In this document: in pieces, positions 1 through 5,850 of the stretch
How the letters are laid out: every line of letters begins with the position of its first letter
How positions within the stretch are numbered: position 1 is the first letter of the stretch
Origin: a bacterium
GTDB taxonomy: Bacteria; Blakebacterota; Blakebacteria; Blakebacterales; Blakebacteraceae
Assembly: GCA_025774205.1 (NCBI GenBank)
Contig: JALGWK010000312.1
Location: 1 to 8,717, forward strand
Length of the DNA: 8,717 nucleotides
Direction: 5' to 3'
The notes under the pieces: model-generated
What the model was told of the DNA's origin: nothing
Database searches by the model: none
What the model saw: the letters and a program-made list of their open reading frames with translations, nothing else
Position numbers and translations under genes: made by a program

Positions 1-485
1 GGTTCCCCCGGGCTTCCGAGAGCCACCATGACGATGGTCTCGTACTCCTCCGGGATCCCGAACAGCTCGATCGCCCTCGATCGGGAGAATCCGGCCATCG
101 GATGTCCCTGCAAACCGATGGCGGCGGCCTGGATCAGCAGGTTCTCGACGGCCATCCCGGTATCGTGCCAGGCGTGCCGGTTCTCCCGCCCGCTCCGGCT
201 GAAACTGGTCCCGGCGACAACGAGCACCAGCATGGCGGCGTGGCGCGCCCAGGCGGCGTTGTCTTCAACGAGGCACGAAAGGAATCGGTCGAACGCCTCC
301 GGCGATTCCCTGGTGGCATGGAGGAAGCGCCAGGGCTGCTCGTTCATCGAGGATGGGGCCCAGCGGGCCGCCTCGAAGAGCGCTCGAACCTCTTCCCCGG
401 TAATCGGCCGGTCGGTGAAATGAACCGGGCTCCAGCGTTCTCTGATCACTTCATGGATCGGACTCATATCGCTCTGTTCCGTCAA
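1..485 (-). CDS. Nitroreductase family protein (FMN-dependent), N-terminal part, cut by window edge
   Basis: The minus strand reads as a nitroreductase-fold flavoprotein, which uses FMN and NAD(P)H to reduce nitro compounds, quinones or similar acceptors in the cytoplasm. The family signature is visible at residues 40-53 (ARWAPSSMNEQPWRF), preceded by RERWSPVHFTDRPI at about 15-28, the usual N-terminal Arg-Ser region that contacts the FMN phosphate. A later stretch, AVENLLIQAAAIGLQGHPMAGF, is the typical central helix, followed by a beta strand near VMVALGSPGEP at the edge. About 161 codons are present; full-length members are around 180-220, so only the C-terminus is missing. I chose TTG at 485 because GGAGGG lies about 9 bases upstream on the minus strand; an in-frame ATG at 467 is the alternative but has no clear ribosome site. 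It is divergent from the menC-like gene. The substrate cannot be told from sequence. Confidence 0.88.
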   Translation of the reverse strand, partial: MTEQSDMSPIHEVIRERWSPVHFTDRPITGEEVRALFEAARWAPSSMNEQPWRFLHATRESPEAFDRFLSCLVEDNAAWARHAAMLVLVVAGTSFSRSGRENRHAWHDTGMAVENLLIQAAAIGLQGHPMAGFSRSRAIELFGIPEEYETIVMVALGSPGE

Positions 486-627
486 GATTCTCTTCCCTCC
501 CTGAAAGCAATCCTTTGATGCACTACCGTAAAGCATTCCTCCAAAGTCCTGATCTTCTCTCCTCCTGAGTGCGTCCCTTCCGCGGGATATTACCCGCCGG
601 AGGGTCCGGTGGGTGATCGGAGGCGTC

Positions 628-657
628 TGGACGTGAAGGTCTTCGGCATCGTACTAT
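628..657 (+). promoter_or_regulatory. Possible sigma70-type promoter for the menC-like gene
   Basis: TACTAT at 652-657 matches the -10 consensus at five of six positions, and TGGACG at 628-633 resembles a -35 box at four of six, with an 18-base spacer. It would start transcription near 664, about 43 bases before the chosen start codon. The -10 lies inside the first copy of the direct repeat, so a repeat-binding protein could block it. This is a by-eye match in a GC-rich genome whose consensus is unknown. Confidence 0.25.
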
Positions 658-677
658 CCCGACCGTACCATCCCGAC
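651..677 (+). repeat. Direct repeat with 14-base period upstream of menC-like gene
   Basis: GTACTATCCCGAC (651-663) and GTACCATCCCGAC (665-677) differ at one of 13 bases and are separated by a single C. The 14-base period is longer than one helical turn. Its position, 30 bases before the start codon, would suit an operator, but no matching regulator is visible in the window. Confidence 0.5.
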
Positions 678-697
678 AGCAACCGCGACAATGCCCT

Positions 698-701
698 GGA
701 G
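698..701 (+). promoter_or_regulatory. Ribosome binding site that decides the menC-like start
   Basis: GGAG lies 5 bases before GTG 707. It is too close to GTG 701, which it overlaps, to serve that codon. This supports the shorter 374-residue reading. Confidence 0.5.
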
Positions 702-706
702 TGGAT

Positions 707-1831
707 GTGATCACCGAACGGATCATCATGCGGGAGATCGCGCTCAGGCTGAAGGAGCCGTTCCGGATCTCCTCCGGCACGACCTTCGAGCGCCGGATCC
801 TTCTGCTGGAACTCCTCGATGAGGAGGGGACCGTCGCCTGGGCGGAATGTGTGGCGGGAGAGCATCCCAATTACTCGTATGAAACCATCGATACGGCGTG
901 GCTCATGATCCGTGATCACGTCGCTCCCCGTGTGCTGGGCCGGGAACTGGGGCATCCGACCGAGGCCGGACCTCTCCTTGAGCGTGATTTCCGGGGCCAC
1001 CCGATGGCGAAGGCGGCCGTCGAAATGGGGATCTGGGACCTGCACGCCCGCCGGGAGGGGATCTCTCTCTCCCGCCTGATCGGCGGCGTCAGGACGGCGG
1101 TCGAGACTGGTATCTCGATCGGTATCCACGACTCGCCCGGGGCCCTGGTCGGAGAGGTCGCGGATCGGCTGGCAGAGGGGTACCGGAAGATCAAGGTCAA
1201 GATCATGCCGGGAGCCGATCTCGACTTCCTGAGAGCGGTCAGAGAGGAATTCGGACCGGATCTGCCGCTGATGACGGATGCCAACAGCGCGTATCGAGCC
1301 TCTGATTCAGAGCGGTTGATGGCCTTCGACGATCTCGGTCTCATGATGATCGAACAACCATTTGCCCACGATGATCTGCTGGAGCACGCCCGCCTGCAGG
1401 CGCGCCTCACCACGCCGATATGCCTCGATGAATCGATCACCGGACCCGATCGTGCCCGTGATATGCTGAAACTGGGCAGCGGTCGGGTGGTGAACATCAA
1501 ACCGGGCCGGGTGGGAGGATTCCGGGCCTCGCTCGCAATTCATGATATCTGCCGGGAAGCCGGTATACCGGTCTGGTGCGGCGGTATGCTGGAGAGCGGG
1601 ATCGGTAGGGGATATAATGTGGCGCTTGCATCGCTGGCAGGCTTCACCCTGCCCGGTGACCTCTCACCCAGCGCCCGGTACTGGGAGCGGGATATCGTCC
1701 TGCCCGAGTGGCGGATGTCCGGGGACGGGATGGTCACTCTGCCGCTCGACCGACCGGGTATCGGAGTTGAGGTGGATACCGACCGGATCTCCTCCCTGAC
1801 CTCCAGGTCCGAGATTCTCTCCGCGGGATAA
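707..1831 (+). CDS. menC: Enolase-superfamily o-succinylbenzoate synthase / N-succinylamino acid racemase (MenC type 2)
   Basis: The protein belongs to the muconate-lactonizing-enzyme branch of the enolase superfamily, in the OSBS/NSAR group. OSBS dehydrates SHCHC to o-succinylbenzoate in menaquinone synthesis; many relatives also, or instead, racemize N-succinyl amino acids. Counting from GTG 707, the capping domain covers residues 1-125 and the barrel about 135-350. Catalytic residues are all present: the KVK pair K163/K165, metal ligands D191 (TDANSAY), E216 (IEQPF) and D241 (CLDES), and K265 (NIKPGR). GGMLESGIGR at 292-301 is characteristic of this group. The length of 374 residues is normal. 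GTG 707 is preferred over GTG 701 and ATG 728 because GGAG sits 5 bases upstream (698-701) and the N-terminus then aligns with relatives. No other men gene is nearby, so the physiological reaction is open. Confidence 0.88.
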   Translation: MITERIIMREIALRLKEPFRISSGTTFERRILLLELLDEEGTVAWAECVAGEHPNYSYETIDTAWLMIRDHVAPRVLGRELGHPTEAGPLLERDFRGHPMAKAAVEMGIWDLHARREGISLSRLIGGVRTAVETGISIGIHDSPGALVGEVADRLAEGYRKIKVKIMPGADLDFLRAVREEFGPDLPLMTDANSAYRASDSERLMAFDDLGLMMIEQPFAHDDLLEHARLQARLTTPICLDESITGPDRARDMLKLGSGRVVNIKPGRVGGFRASLAIHDICREAGIPVWCGGMLESGIGRGYNVALASLAGFTLPGDLSPSARYWERDIVLPEWRMSGDGMVTLPLDRPGIGVEVDTDRISSLTSRSEILSAG

Positions 1832-1835
1832 ACCA

Positions 1836-1857
1836 TTTCCCGCTCCCTCCCGGGAAA
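1836..1857 (+). terminator. Hairpin just after the menC-like gene, possible transcript end
   Basis: TTTCCCG (1836-1842) and CGGGAAA (1851-1857) form a perfect 7-bp stem around an 8-base loop, starting five bases after the stop codon. No T-run follows, so it is not a canonical intrinsic terminator; it may be a 3' stabilising hairpin or act with Rho. Confidence 0.3.
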
Positions 1858-1886
1858 CCGGATTCGACCTGACGCGTATGTTCCTT

Positions 1887-1923
1887 CAGAGGTGGTATCC
1901 GGTCCCCGGACATCACACCTCTG
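1887..1923. repeat. Long imperfect inverted repeat upstream of the beta-barrel gene
   Basis: CAGAGGTG (1887-1894) and CACCTCTG (1916-1923) are perfectly complementary arms of 8 bases. Inside them TCCGG (1898-1902) and CCGGA (1906-1910) form a second 5-bp stem with a 3-base loop. The outer arm ends four bases before TATACT (1927-1932), a plausible -10 element with no convincing -35. It could be an operator or a hairpin in the RNA from the upstream gene; no T-run follows. Confidence 0.5.
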
Positions 1924-1980
1924 CTCTATACTGTCGGATGAGATGGAGTCACCCTGAGATTACGAAATGAGGGCAGCATC

Positions 1981-2757
1981 ATGAGAACTCCCTGTATCGC
2001 CAGCCGTTCGACAATGGTCGCCGCGATCATCTGCCTGCTCCTGGCCGCCCCCGGGACAGCCGCGCAGCAAGGTCGGCCGCCTTCTGCGGAGTACTCTCAG
2101 GGCCTGCAGTTCACCAACCTCGGGAACATGCCGATCGCCGGTCTGCTGGAGCGGGGAGCCTTCGAAATCGACCTGCGCATGTATCCGGATGGCGGACTGT
2201 TCTCCTTCGTTACAATAGGTCTCTTCCAGTCGATGAACGTCGGCCTCAGTTACGGAGCCGACAACGTGGTCGGCAGGGGCAAAGTCGATTGGAATCCCAA
2301 TGTGGAGGCGGCGGTCAAGCTTCGCATCATCTCGGAGACGGTCAATCTGCCGGCCGTGGCCGTCGGCTACGCCACTCAGGGGTACGGGCCATGGCTCGGG
2401 GAGGATGATCAGCAGCGATACATGGTGAAATCACCCGGCCTCTACGCGGTGGCCAGCAAGAACTGGCGCTTTCTCTTCGAGCTGGGGACACATTTCGGGA
2501 TCAACAAGAGCCTCGAAAAGGATGACGACAGTGATCTGAATTTCTTCGGCGGGATCGATGTCTCCCTCAGTCCCGAACTCTATCTTCTTATCGAGTACGA
2601 CACGGCCCTCAACGACAATGATGACGAGGCTCTCGGCTACGGGAACGGCTACCTCAATTTCGGCGTGAAGTGGGCCGCCACTCCCCGGCTGCGCCTGGAA
2701 CTCATCTTCACCAACCTGCTCGAGGAGATCCGTATCGTCTATACCGACTGGTTCTGA
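1981..2757 (+). CDS. Secreted outer-membrane beta-barrel-like protein of unknown function
   Basis: A signal peptide is clear: a short charged start, then VAAIICLLLAAPGTAA with probable cleavage after A28, before QQ. The mature protein of about 230 residues is built of alternating hydrophobic and polar residues rich in Gly, Tyr and Phe (FSFVTIGLFQSMNVGLSYG, LRLELIFTNL), as in transmembrane beta strands, and ends in a C-terminal Phe (YTDWF), the usual BAM-recognition signal of outer-membrane proteins. The fragments GLLERGAFEIDLRMYPDGG and GYATQGYG recall, from memory, YjbH-like barrel proteins of uncultured Gram-negatives; I could not verify that. The start is well supported by GAGGG (1969-1973), 7 bases upstream of ATG. 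An acidic turn (EKDDDSD, about residues 180-186) probably forms a loop. It has its own flanking gaps, so it may be transcribed alone. Confidence 0.75.
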   Translation: MRTPCIASRSTMVAAIICLLLAAPGTAAQQGRPPSAEYSQGLQFTNLGNMPIAGLLERGAFEIDLRMYPDGGLFSFVTIGLFQSMNVGLSYGADNVVGRGKVDWNPNVEAAVKLRIISETVNLPAVAVGYATQGYGPWLGEDDQQRYMVKSPGLYAVASKNWRFLFELGTHFGINKSLEKDDDSDLNFFGGIDVSLSPELYLLIEYDTALNDNDDEALGYGNGYLNFGVKWAATPRLRLELIFTNLLEEIRIVYTDWF

Positions 2758-2792
2758 GAGCCAGCCCGCGTCAGTCCTCCATGGCCGCTGTC

Positions 2793-2831
2793 GCCGGTCG
2801 GGGAGTTGTGTACACGTAGCGCCCGACCGGT
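2793..2831. repeat. Strong inverted repeat enclosing a nested palindrome, after the beta-barrel gene
   Basis: CCGGTCGGG (2794-2802) pairs perfectly with CCCGACCGG (2822-2830), extended by a G-T wobble at 2793/2831. The 19-base loop contains an 8-base perfect palindrome, GTGTACAC (2808-2815). Only TT follows the right arm, so the case for an intrinsic terminator is weak. It lies 36 bases after the upstream stop and 51 before the next start, and could be a terminator, operator or both. Confidence 0.5.
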
Positions 2832-2840
2832 TAACCTGAG

Positions 2841-2854
2841 GCGTGAATCCACGC
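2841..2854. repeat. Small hairpin in the leader of the YchF-like gene
   Basis: GCGTG (2841-2845) and CACGC (2850-2854) form a 5-bp stem with an AATC loop, 27 bases before the start codon and clear of the ribosome site at 2871-2875. It is short enough to occur by chance. Confidence 0.25.
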
Positions 2855-2881
2855 TGTCGCCCCAATCCTCGGGAGTGATCG

Positions 2882-3961
2882 ATGCGACTGGCCATGGTGG
2901 GTCCGCCTCTATCCGGAAAGACCACGCTCTTCGGCGTGCTGACCGGACTCGATACCTCCGGGGGCAGCAGCAGTGAGGGCGGCGTGCATCTCGGTGTCTT
3001 CCGGGTTCCCGATCCGCGACTCGATCGTCTGGCCGCGGCCATCCCCCATCCGAAGGTCACCCCGGTTTCGATCGAGGTGGCGGATATCCCCGGATTCTCC
3101 CGGAACGATTCGAGGGGTTTCGACGAGAAAGTCCTCGGCCCTGCCCGGATCGCGGACGCGTTGCTGGTGGTGATCCGCGCCTTCGAGGACCCCACCGTGC
3201 CTCACCCGGCCGGGATCGTGGACCCGGTAGCCGATCTCGAAGCGTGCTGGACCGACCTGGTGATCGCCGATCTCGTCAGTTCCGAGAAACGCCTGGTGAA
3301 GCTGCGTGAACTGATCGGCAAGGCCGGCGCCGATCACGATGAAACGGTTGAAGCCGGGGCGCTCGCCCGGGTGGTCGAAGTTCTCGAACAGGGTCAGGGA
3401 GTCGGAGAGGTGGACCTGTCACCTGAAGAGGAGCGGCTGCTGCGTGGTTTCGGTTTCCTGACGGCGAAACCGCTCGTGGTGGTCATGAACATCAGTGATG
3501 AGCAGGCCTCCTCCGACCCCGATGCCCGCTGGAGCGGATGGAGTGCTGCCCGGGAGGCGGGCCTGGTATCGGTCCCCGGTGATCTGCTTGCGGAACTCGA
3601 CCGGCTGTCAGATGATGAATCAACTCTGTTCGCTGAGGAGTACGGAATCGACCCGGGCCAGGCCCTGATGATCATCGAGACAGCCTGGCAGACGCTCGAT
3701 GTGGTAACCTTCTACACCGCCACGGGGGGAGAGGAACTGAGGGCGTGGACCCTGAGAACGGGTGAGACGGCCCTTGAAGCGGCCGGGGCGATCCATTCCG
3801 ACCTCGCTCGCGGTTTCATCAGGGCGGAAGTCATCGGAGTGGAGGCACTTATCGGAGCGGGATCGTGGGCTGAAGCCCGCAAAGCCGGACTGGTACGACA
3901 GGAGGGAAAGACGTACCGTGTAAAGGATGGTGACGTCATGAACATCAGATTCGCGATCTGA
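2882..3961 (+). CDS. Divergent YchF/Obg-like family GTPase or ATPase (DUF933 domain)
   Basis: The protein has the YchF/OLA1 layout and length (359 residues). The P-loop is GPPLSGKT (7-14), G3 is DIPG (68-71), and NISD (203-206) sits where YchF has its NxxE motif, which lets it bind ATP. FEDPTVPHPAGIVDPVADLE (101-120) and LVIADL are strongly YchF-like. The C-terminal TGS-like/DUF933 domain spans about 272-357, with TFYTATGGEELRAWTLRTG, AAGAIHSDLARGFIRAEVI and YRVKDGDVMNIRF. YchF proteins bind ribosomes and nucleotides and affect stress responses. Unlike canonical YchF, the NVGKS P-loop and the NYPF-type switch I are missing, and G3 is followed by SRNDSRG instead of the usual Gly-rich switch II. 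It is therefore probably a paralogue. GGGAG (2871-2875) lies 6 bases before ATG. It opens the operon-like run. Confidence 0.87.
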   Translation: MRLAMVGPPLSGKTTLFGVLTGLDTSGGSSSEGGVHLGVFRVPDPRLDRLAAAIPHPKVTPVSIEVADIPGFSRNDSRGFDEKVLGPARIADALLVVIRAFEDPTVPHPAGIVDPVADLEACWTDLVIADLVSSEKRLVKLRELIGKAGADHDETVEAGALARVVEVLEQGQGVGEVDLSPEEERLLRGFGFLTAKPLVVVMNISDEQASSDPDARWSGWSAAREAGLVSVPGDLLAELDRLSDDESTLFAEEYGIDPGQALMIIETAWQTLDVVTFYTATGGEELRAWTLRTGETALEAAGAIHSDLARGFIRAEVIGVEALIGAGSWAEARKAGLVRQEGKTYRVKDGDVMNIRFAI

Positions 3962-3993
3962 AACGGAGAGCGCGCAACGGCGTGGAAACTGGC

Positions 3994-4413
3994 ATGAATG
4001 ATATCTACCGAGTGATCGACAACCTGGCGGTGAAACGCGGCCGGTATTCACCGGAGGCGTATTATTTCACCCTGGACGCGCTGAACCGGACCGTTGCCGG
4101 GCTTTCCGTCAGGCGTCATCTCTCCGGTCCCGAACTCCTGGCAGGCATTGTCCGGGTGGCCTCAGAGCGGTTCGGTCCCGACACCCGGCACATCTTCGAC
4201 AGCTGGGGGGTCTCGGTGACCGGGGATTTCGGCAATATCATCTTCGATCTGGTCGATATCGGTCTTCTGAGCAAGACCGATGATGACAGGCCTGAGGATT
4301 TCGCGGATGTGTTCGATCTCGACGAGGCCATCTCGGAGGAGCGCTGGCGACAGCGGTGGCGTATCCCCGGTACCGCCCGTCTCGTCGGACCGATGGAGGA
4401 TCTGCTCTCATGA
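3994..4413 (+). CDS. Minf_1886 family protein, function unknown
   Basis: The 139-residue protein matches my recollection of the Minf_1886 family, a small cytoplasmic family of unknown function found in many poorly cultured phyla. Recognisable blocks are RYSPEAYYFTLDALNRTV (17-34), RRHLSGPELLAGI (40-52), RFGPDTRHIFDSWGVSVTGDFGNI (59-82, written here in part) and FDLVDIGLLSKTDDDRPEDF (84-103). The core is predicted to be mostly helical, with an acidic then basic tail (DEAISEERWRQRWRIP). I chose ATG 3994, where the family's N-terminus normally begins; an in-frame GTG at 3982 would add four residues and has no better ribosome site. The gene starts 32 bases after the YchF-like stop, and its TGA overlaps the next ATG (ATGA at 4410-4413), indicating co-translation with hldA. 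Function is not known and I infer none beyond the genetic link. Confidence 0.82.
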   Translation: MNDIYRVIDNLAVKRGRYSPEAYYFTLDALNRTVAGLSVRRHLSGPELLAGIVRVASERFGPDTRHIFDSWGVSVTGDFGNIIFDLVDIGLLSKTDDDRPEDFADVFDLDEAISEERWRQRWRIPGTARLVGPMEDLLS

Positions 4414-5408
4414 CCCGCCTGACGGGAGATCGGATCCGTGAACTGCTCAAGAGTGTGAGCGACCGCGCAGTCCTCATCATCGGGGACGTGATGCTCGACA
4501 AGTACGTCTGGGGGCATGTGCGACGGATGTCCCCGGAGGCGCCGGTACCGGTGGTGGAGGTGGAACGGGAAGCGTTTCACCTGGGAGGCGCGGCCAACGT
4601 GGCCAGCAATGTCCTCTCCCTGGGCGCGGAACCGCTCCTGGTCGGGTTGAGGGGAGCGGACGATCCGGCCGGCAGTGAATTGACGGGTTTAATGGATTCG
4701 AAAGGCCTTCGAACCACCGGCCTGCTGATCGATCCCGACCGCCAGACGACAGTCAAAACGAGGATCATCGCCCACCAGCAGCATGTGGTGCGCGCCGACC
4801 GCGAAGACCGGACAGCGGCCGAAGGAGAGGTCGCGACACGTCTCTGCGATTTCGTCGAAGGGGCACTGGAGACGGTGGACGCGGTGATCCTTCAGGATTA
4901 CAACAAGGGGGTCCTCTCCAGCGAAGTCCTTGAACGTCTGCTGCCTCTCCTGCACGAGTCGGGACTTCCGGTTGCGGTCGACCCAAAATTCGAACGCTTT
5001 TTCGATTTTCGGGGTGTCACCCTCTTCAAACCGAATGTGAGTGAAGTCGAGATGGCGCTCAGCACGAACCTGGTGGATGAAGAGAGTGTCATCCAGGCCG
5101 CGCGGATCATCCAGAAGAGACTCGAAGCGGCCAATGTGCTTATCACCAGGGGATCCCGGGGGATGACCCTTCTGGAGGAAGACGGCACCACCACCCAGGT
5201 AGGGGCCCGGGCGCGTCAGGTGTACGATGTCTCCGGAGCCGGCGATACGGTCATCGCCACCATCACCGCGATGCTTGCGGCGGGGGCGGATATACTGGAG
5301 GCCGCTACCGTGGCCGGATACGCGGCCGGAGTCGTGGTGGGTGAGGTGGGCGCGGTCCCCATCCGGGCCGAGGCGCTTATGGCCGCGGTGGATGAAGACA
5401 ATGAATGA
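4410..5408 (+). CDS. hldA: D-glycero-beta-D-manno-heptose-7-phosphate kinase (HldA / RfaE1 domain)
   Basis: This ribokinase/PfkB-family kinase phosphorylates D-glycero-D-manno-heptose 7-phosphate at C1 with ATP, an early cytoplasmic step toward ADP-L-glycero-D-manno-heptose for the LPS inner core. In the 332-residue product the family signature is GDVMLDKYVWGHVRRMSPEA (25-44), substrate-site glycines are in HLGGAANVASNV (57-68), and the C-terminal kinase motif DVSGAGDT (273-280) holds the catalytic base D279 and the anion-hole glycines. It corresponds to the N-terminal half of the bifunctional E. coli HldE. The start at 4410 is supported by GGAGG (4395-4399) 10 bases upstream and by the ATGA overlap with the preceding stop; the frame is open further upstream, to ATG 4356, but that stretch has no family similarity. 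Its end overlaps hldC by 8 bases. Confidence 0.95.
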   Translation: MTRLTGDRIRELLKSVSDRAVLIIGDVMLDKYVWGHVRRMSPEAPVPVVEVEREAFHLGGAANVASNVLSLGAEPLLVGLRGADDPAGSELTGLMDSKGLRTTGLLIDPDRQTTVKTRIIAHQQHVVRADREDRTAAEGEVATRLCDFVEGALETVDAVILQDYNKGVLSSEVLERLLPLLHESGLPVAVDPKFERFFDFRGVTLFKPNVSEVEMALSTNLVDEESVIQAARIIQKRLEAANVLITRGSRGMTLLEEDGTTTQVGARARQVYDVSGAGDTVIATITAMLAAGADILEAATVAGYAAGVVVGEVGAVPIRAEALMAAVDEDNE

Positions 5409-5850
5409 GGTGTGCGTGGAATGGCGGCAGTCGGGCCTGAAGGTGGTATTCACGAACGGAGTTTTCGATCTCCTCCATCGGGGGCACGTCGAGTACCTCG
5501 CGGAAGCCCGGTCACTTGGGGACCGTCTGGTTGTAGGTGTCAATGACGACCAATCAACCCGCGCTCTCGGCAAGGGACCCGACCGGCCGCTCAATCCGGT
5601 CGACGACCGTCTCGTCGTTCTGGCCGGACTTGAAGCGGTCGATCTACTGGTGCCCTTCCACGAGGAGACGCCGTTGGAACTGATCACGCTCCTGCGGCCG
5701 CAGGTACTGGTCAAGGGTGGAGACTATACTGAAGAAGAAGTAGTGGGAGCGGCGGAAGTTCGCGCCGATGGCGGTGAAGTGGTGCTGGTCCGGCTGCGGA
5801 AGGGACACTCGACCTCCAACCTCCTCGAGCGCGTCCGGGAGAGCTCATGA
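5401..5850 (+). CDS. hldC: D-glycero-beta-D-manno-heptose-1-phosphate adenylyltransferase (HldC / RfaE2 domain)
   Basis: A 149-residue nucleotidyltransferase that joins AMP from ATP to heptose 1-phosphate, giving ADP-D-glycero-beta-D-manno-heptose and pyrophosphate. The cytidylyltransferase-like fold is shown by TNGVFDLLHRGH (18-29), with the HxGH motif H26-R-G-H29. KGGDYTEEEVVGAAEV (105-120) and the late GHSTSNLLERV (135-145), which matches the STS-type nucleotide-binding motif, are also typical of RfaE2. It equals the C-terminal half of HldE, here a separate protein. ATG 5401 overlaps the hldA stop (ATGAATGA) and has GGTGG (5387-5391) 9 bases upstream; ATG 5392, three codons earlier, is possible. 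Its own TGA overlaps the next start (ATGA, 5847-5850). The partner enzymes GmhA, GmhB and HldD are not in the window. Confidence 0.95.
   Translation: MNEVCVEWRQSGLKVVFTNGVFDLLHRGHVEYLAEARSLGDRLVVGVNDDQSTRALGKGPDRPLNPVDDRLVVLAGLEAVDLLVPFHEETPLELITLLRPQVLVKGGDYTEEEVVGAAEVRADGGEVVLVRLRKGHSTSNLLERVRESS

Larger units (their letters stand above)
486..706. other. Divergent intergenic region between nitroreductase and menC-like genes
   Basis: This non-coding gap must carry the start signals for both divergent genes. It holds a small inverted repeat, GCGGG at 582-586 and CCCGC at 593-597 with a 6-base AT-rich centre, and a 14-base-period direct repeat at 651-677 (listed separately). Frames open across it on the minus strand are shadows of the menC-like gene and show no family resemblance. 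Confidence 0.6.

Noticed and set aside
28-518. Plus-strand frames over the first 500 bases
   Set aside because: The minus strand there carries unmistakable nitroreductase motifs; the plus-strand readings show none.
4689-5714. A 341-codon minus-strand frame opposite hldA/hldC
   Set aside because: hldA and hldC are certain by motif; the antisense frame is Arg/Ser/His-rich with no recognisable domain, as expected from high-GC shadow frames.
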